DNA from: Saccharothrix espanaensis DSM 44229
Lineage (GTDB): Bacteria > Actinomycetota > Actinomycetes > Mycobacteriales > Pseudonocardiaceae
Direction: 5' to 3'
Length of the DNA: 64,000 nt
Assembly: GCF_000328705.1 (NCBI RefSeq)
Contig: NC_019673.1
Coordinates: 4,774,001-4,838,000 of the forward strand
Below are positions 61,157 to 64,000 of this stretch, piece after piece. The notes beneath the pieces were generated by a model that did no database searches, was not told the origin of the DNA, and worked only from the letters and a program-made list of their open reading frames with translations. A program made the position numbers and the translations under genes. Position 1 is the stretch's first letter; each line of letters begins with the position of its first letter.

Positions 61157-63003
61157 GCGCACCCACCACGAACCGGCCCACCCCCGCCCGGATGGGCGGC
61201 GGCTTCCCCGGCGCGGGCATCCCGATGGGCAAGGCCGAGAACTTCGGGCCGTCGGCGAAACGACTGGTCCGCCGGATGAGCGGGGAGCGGGCCGCGCTGT
61301 CGGCGGTGCTCGCCCTCGGCGTGATCAGCGTCGCGTTCGCCGTGGCGGGCCCGAAGATCCTCGGGTACGCCACCGACATCATCTTCGACGGCGTGCTGCG
61401 GCGGGTCGGCGGGCAGCCCGGCGGCATCGACTTCACCGCCCTGGGCGAGGCGCTCGGCTGGGTCTCCGGCCTGTACCTGGCGTCCTCGGCGTTCGGCTGG
61501 GTGCAGGGGCGGATCCTCAACAAGGTGGTGCAGCGGTTCGTCTACCGGCTGCGCGCCGAGGTCGAGGACAAGCTGCACCGGCTGCCGCTGCGCTACTTCG
61601 ACGGGCAGCCGCGCGGCGAGCTGCTCTCCCGGGTCACCAACGACATCGACAACGTCTCGACCACCCTCCAGCAGACGCTGAGCCAGCTGCTCACCTCGCT
61701 GCTGACGGTGATCGGCGTGCTGGTGATGATGGTGACCATCTCGCCGCTGCTGGCGCTGATCGCGCTGGCCCTGATCCCGCTGTCGGTGATCGCCACCAGC
61801 CGGATCCGCAAGCGGTCGCAGAAGCTGTTCATCGCCCAGTGGAAGCACACCGGGCAGCTCAACGCGCACATCGAGGAGTCCTTCACCGGCCACCAGCTGG
61901 TCAAGGTGTTCGGCCGGCAGCGCGAGTCCGAGGAGGAGTTCCGCCGCCGCAACGACGAGCTGCTGGAGTCGTCGCTGGGGGCGCAGTTCATCTCCGGCCT
62001 GATCATGCCGGTGATGATGTTCCTGTCCAACATCAGCTACGTGGCGGTGGCCGTGGTGGGCGGTCTGCGAATCACCTCCGGCGCGATGTCGCTGGGCGAG
62101 GTGCAGGCGTTCATCCAGTACTCGCGCCAGTTCGCGCAGCCGCTGACCCAGGTGGCGTCGATGGCGAACCTGATGCAGTCCGGCGTGGCCTCCGCCGAGC
62201 GGGTGTTCGAGCTGCTCGACGCCGAGGAGGAGGAACCGGACCCGGCGCAGGCCGCGGTGCCCGGCGAACGGCGCGGCCGGGTGGAGTTCCACGACGTGGC
62301 GTTCTCCTACAAGCCGGAGCAGCCGCTGATCCGGGACCTGTCGCTGGTGGCCGAACCCGGCCACACCATCGCGATCGTCGGCCCGACCGGTGCCGGCAAG
62401 ACGACGCTGGTCAACCTGATCATGCGGTTCTACGAGCTCGACGCCGGCCGGATCACCCTCGACGGCGTGGACATCACCGCGCTGCGCCGCCAGGACCTGC
62501 GGGCCCAGACCGGCATGGTGCTGCAGGACACCTGGCTGTTCGGCGGCACGATCCGGGACAACATCGCCTACGGCAACCCGGACGCGACCGAGGAGCAGGT
62601 GCTGGCCGCGGCGCGGGCGACCTACGTGGACCGGTTCGTCCGGACCCTGCCGGACGGCTACGACACGGTGATCGACGAGGAGGGCTCGAACGTCAGCGCG
62701 GGCGAGAAGCAGCTGATCACCATCGCGCGCGCGTTCCTGGCCGACCCGTCGCTGCTGATCCTGGACGAGGCGACCAGTTCGGTGGACACCCGCACCGAGT
62801 CGCTGGTGCAGCACGCGATGGCCGCGCTGCGCTCGTCGCGCACCAGCTTCGTCATCGCCCACCGGCTGTCCACGATCCGCGACGCCGATTTGATCCTGGT
62901 GATGGAGTCGGGCCGGATCGTCGAGCAGGGCACGCACGAGGAGCTGATCGCCCTGGACGGCGCGTACCAGCGGCTGTACTCGGCGCAGTTCGCCGCGGTC
63001 TGA
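61153..63003 (+). CDS. ABC exporter half, canonical ATP site
   Basis: A 616-residue partner of the preceding half, overlapping it by 4 bp (ATGA). The membrane domain is followed by Walker A GPTGAGKTT, a catalytic-Glu Walker B LILDEATSSVD and the H-loop VIAHRLSTIRDADLILV. Its signature reads NVSAGEKQLITIARAF, i.e. a changed LSGGQ. The degenerate signature here and degenerate Walker B next door fit one asymmetric exporter. The N-terminal 50 residues (ARMGGGFPGAGIPMGKAENF) are a flexible Gly/Pro-rich lead. Controlled by the TetR gene. Confidence 0.92.
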   Translation: MSAPTTNRPTPARMGGGFPGAGIPMGKAENFGPSAKRLVRRMSGERAALSAVLALGVISVAFAVAGPKILGYATDIIFDGVLRRVGGQPGGIDFTALGEALGWVSGLYLASSAFGWVQGRILNKVVQRFVYRLRAEVEDKLHRLPLRYFDGQPRGELLSRVTNDIDNVSTTLQQTLSQLLTSLLTVIGVLVMMVTISPLLALIALALIPLSVIATSRIRKRSQKLFIAQWKHTGQLNAHIEESFTGHQLVKVFGRQRESEEEFRRRNDELLESSLGAQFISGLIMPVMMFLSNISYVAVAVVGGLRITSGAMSLGEVQAFIQYSRQFAQPLTQVASMANLMQSGVASAERVFELLDAEEEEPDPAQAAVPGERRGRVEFHDVAFSYKPEQPLIRDLSLVAEPGHTIAIVGPTGAGKTTLVNLIMRFYELDAGRITLDGVDITALRRQDLRAQTGMVLQDTWLFGGTIRDNIAYGNPDATEEQVLAAARATYVDRFVRTLPDGYDTVIDEEGSNVSAGEKQLITIARAFLADPSLLILDEATSSVDTRTESLVQHAMAALRSSRTSFVIAHRLSTIRDADLILVMESGRIVEQGTHEELIALDGAYQRLYSAQFAAV

Positions 63004-63012
63004 CCCGGCGGG

Positions 63013-63040
63013 AGTGTCCCGCGTGCGCACGCGGGACACT
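63013..63040 (+). terminator. Perfect palindromic terminator after ABC exporter
   Basis: AGTGTCCCGCGTGC (63013-63026) and GCACGCGGGACACT (63027-63040) form a perfect 14-bp inverted repeat, 10 bp after the stop; the central bases serve as loop. Confidence 0.85.
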
Positions 63041-63209
63041 TCCACCGCCGACCGGTCGGTGCGCCGAAGTGCGCGGCACGTCCCTGAGCCGGCTGGGTGT
63101 CTTCCCCGATCCCGGCGAGCCCGATCCCCTAGTCCCCCGGGTGGTTTCGCCGACGCTCGCCGGCGGTGAGGCTGGAGCGACGGATTCGCGTTGCGTGGAG
63201 GGGATTATC

Positions 63210-64000
63210 GTGAAATCAACGATGCTCGGCGTGGTCGTCGTGGCGGCGCTGGCGGTCTCGGGTGCGGGGGTCGCGTCGGCCGCCCCGTCGTCCTGGCAGT
63301 CCATGCTGGACGGCCTGGTGGCGGAGGGCGCGGTCGGGGTCACCGCCGAGGTGCGGGACGGCGCGGGGCTGTGGCGCGGCAGCGCCGGCGTGACGGAGGC
63401 GGGTGGGCCGCGGCCGCCGGTGGACGGGCGGTTCCGGGCCGGGAGCGTCACCAAGTCGTTCACCGCGACCGTGGTTCTGCAACTGGTCGACGAGGGCCGG
63501 GTGGCGTTGACCGACAGCGTGCAACGACTGGTGCCGGGTCTGCTGCCGCCGGGGCGGATCACCGTGCAGGACCTGGTGGGCCACACCAGCGGGTTGCCGG
63601 AGTACGGCCTGGCGTTGCTGGACACCGACGGCGTGCCGCTCCAGCGGTGGCGGACGTGGACGCCGGAGGAGCTGGTCCGCACCGCCCTGCGGGTCGCGGA
63701 TCCCGAACCGCCCGGGAAGTTCGGGTACACCAACACCGATTACGTGCTGCTCGGCCTGGTCATCGAGAAGGTGACCGGCCGTTCGCACCGGCACGAGGTG
63801 GAGCGGCGGATCCTGCGACCGCTGGGGTTGGCCGACACCCGGGTCCCGGGGGCGTTCCCGTTCGTGACGGGGCCGCACGCGCGCGGCCACGTGGTGGCCG
63901 GCGGGAGGACCGTGGAGTACACCGCCGTCAACCCGACGCTGTTCGGCGCGGCGGGCGAGATCGTCTCGACCACAGCGGACTTGAACCGCTTCTACACCGG
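63210..64000 (+). CDS. Secreted serine hydrolase, truncated by window end
   Basis: An open frame from GTG 63210 to the window end (263 residues visible). Residues 1-24 are a signal peptide (LGVVVVAALAVSGAGVASAA). SxxK is SVTK at 79-82 and the second motif is YTNTDYV. The order of segments (GHTSGLPEYG, GYTNTDYVLLGLVIEKVTGR, VSTTADLNRFY) follows the serine hydrolase at 37488, a class C beta-lactamase/DD-peptidase-like enzyme. GGAGGGG lies 7-8 bp before the GTG. The C-terminus with the third motif is outside the window. Confidence 0.9.
   Translation, partial: MKSTMLGVVVVAALAVSGAGVASAAPSSWQSMLDGLVAEGAVGVTAEVRDGAGLWRGSAGVTEAGGPRPPVDGRFRAGSVTKSFTATVVLQLVDEGRVALTDSVQRLVPGLLPPGRITVQDLVGHTSGLPEYGLALLDTDGVPLQRWRTWTPEELVRTALRVADPEPPGKFGYTNTDYVLLGLVIEKVTGRSHRHEVERRILRPLGLADTRVPGAFPFVTGPHARGHVVAGGRTVEYTAVNPTLFGAAGEIVSTTADLNRFYT

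Overview
The window is very GC-rich actinobacterial chromosome. GTG and TTG starts, ATGA/GTGA gene overlaps, leaderless promoters, WhiB-era style regulators (ECF42 sigma factor, STAS, ANTAR, PP2C) and a rifampicin monooxygenase all fit a filamentous actinomycete. The gene content suggests Pseudonocardiales such as Saccharothrix, Actinosynnema or Lentzea; this placement is inference, not a marker-based assignment. I saw no rRNA, tRNA, CRISPR array, integrase or intact insertion sequence.

Layout. 1-2110: a partial XRE regulator and a small, partly decayed HTH cassette. 2111-9470: AraC/NmrA divergent pair, an XRE-cupin regulator and methyltransferase sharing a palindrome, a D-amino-acid-oxidase-like enzyme, a secreted GH18 chitinase and a lipoprotein HNH nuclease. 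9473-18987: a YtcJ-type amidohydrolase and CynX-type exporter, then a nucleobase locus (uridine phosphorylase, FCD regulator, NMT1-type binding protein, ATPase, fused double permease, cytosine-deaminase-like hydrolase). 18988-20900: STAS protein, DUF4037 protein and an ABC-ATPase relic. 20998-29369: an organosulfur scavenging locus beginning with a Cys-ending leader peptide, then SsuA/C/B, a DszB-like desulfinase with its catalytic triad, two SsuD-type monooxygenases, an IclR regulator, a signal-less binding protein and a nitroreductase.

29462-38561: a frameshifted unknown gene, an unknown 331-residue protein, an aldehyde dehydrogenase, an ArsR-membrane protein-quinone oxidoreductase operon with a clear operator, an ECF42 sigma factor with its YCII partner, a DUF6069 membrane protein and a serine hydrolase. 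38781-42720 is the most notable region: a tight four-gene operon of J-domain/pseudokinase, VWA protein, adenylosuccinate-synthetase paralogue and NrtR-type Nudix regulator, started by a leaderless promoter whose -10 box lies inside a perfect 10-bp inverted repeat. 42859-50457: secreted amidase, large LuxR-type ATPase regulator, GAF-ANTAR protein, a stop-less small gene and a PP2C-like phosphatase.

50458-64000: a P-type ATPase with a low-complexity insert, rifampicin monooxygenase behind a perfect Shine-Dalgarno upstream peptide and hairpin, a GGDEF/HD-GYP protein, a TenA-like protein, a GNAT acetyltransferase, a TetR regulator facing a heterodimeric ABC exporter across two matching operators, and a second, truncated serine hydrolase. 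A recurrent theme is short tandem repeats of 12-18 bp at gene ends and in gaps.
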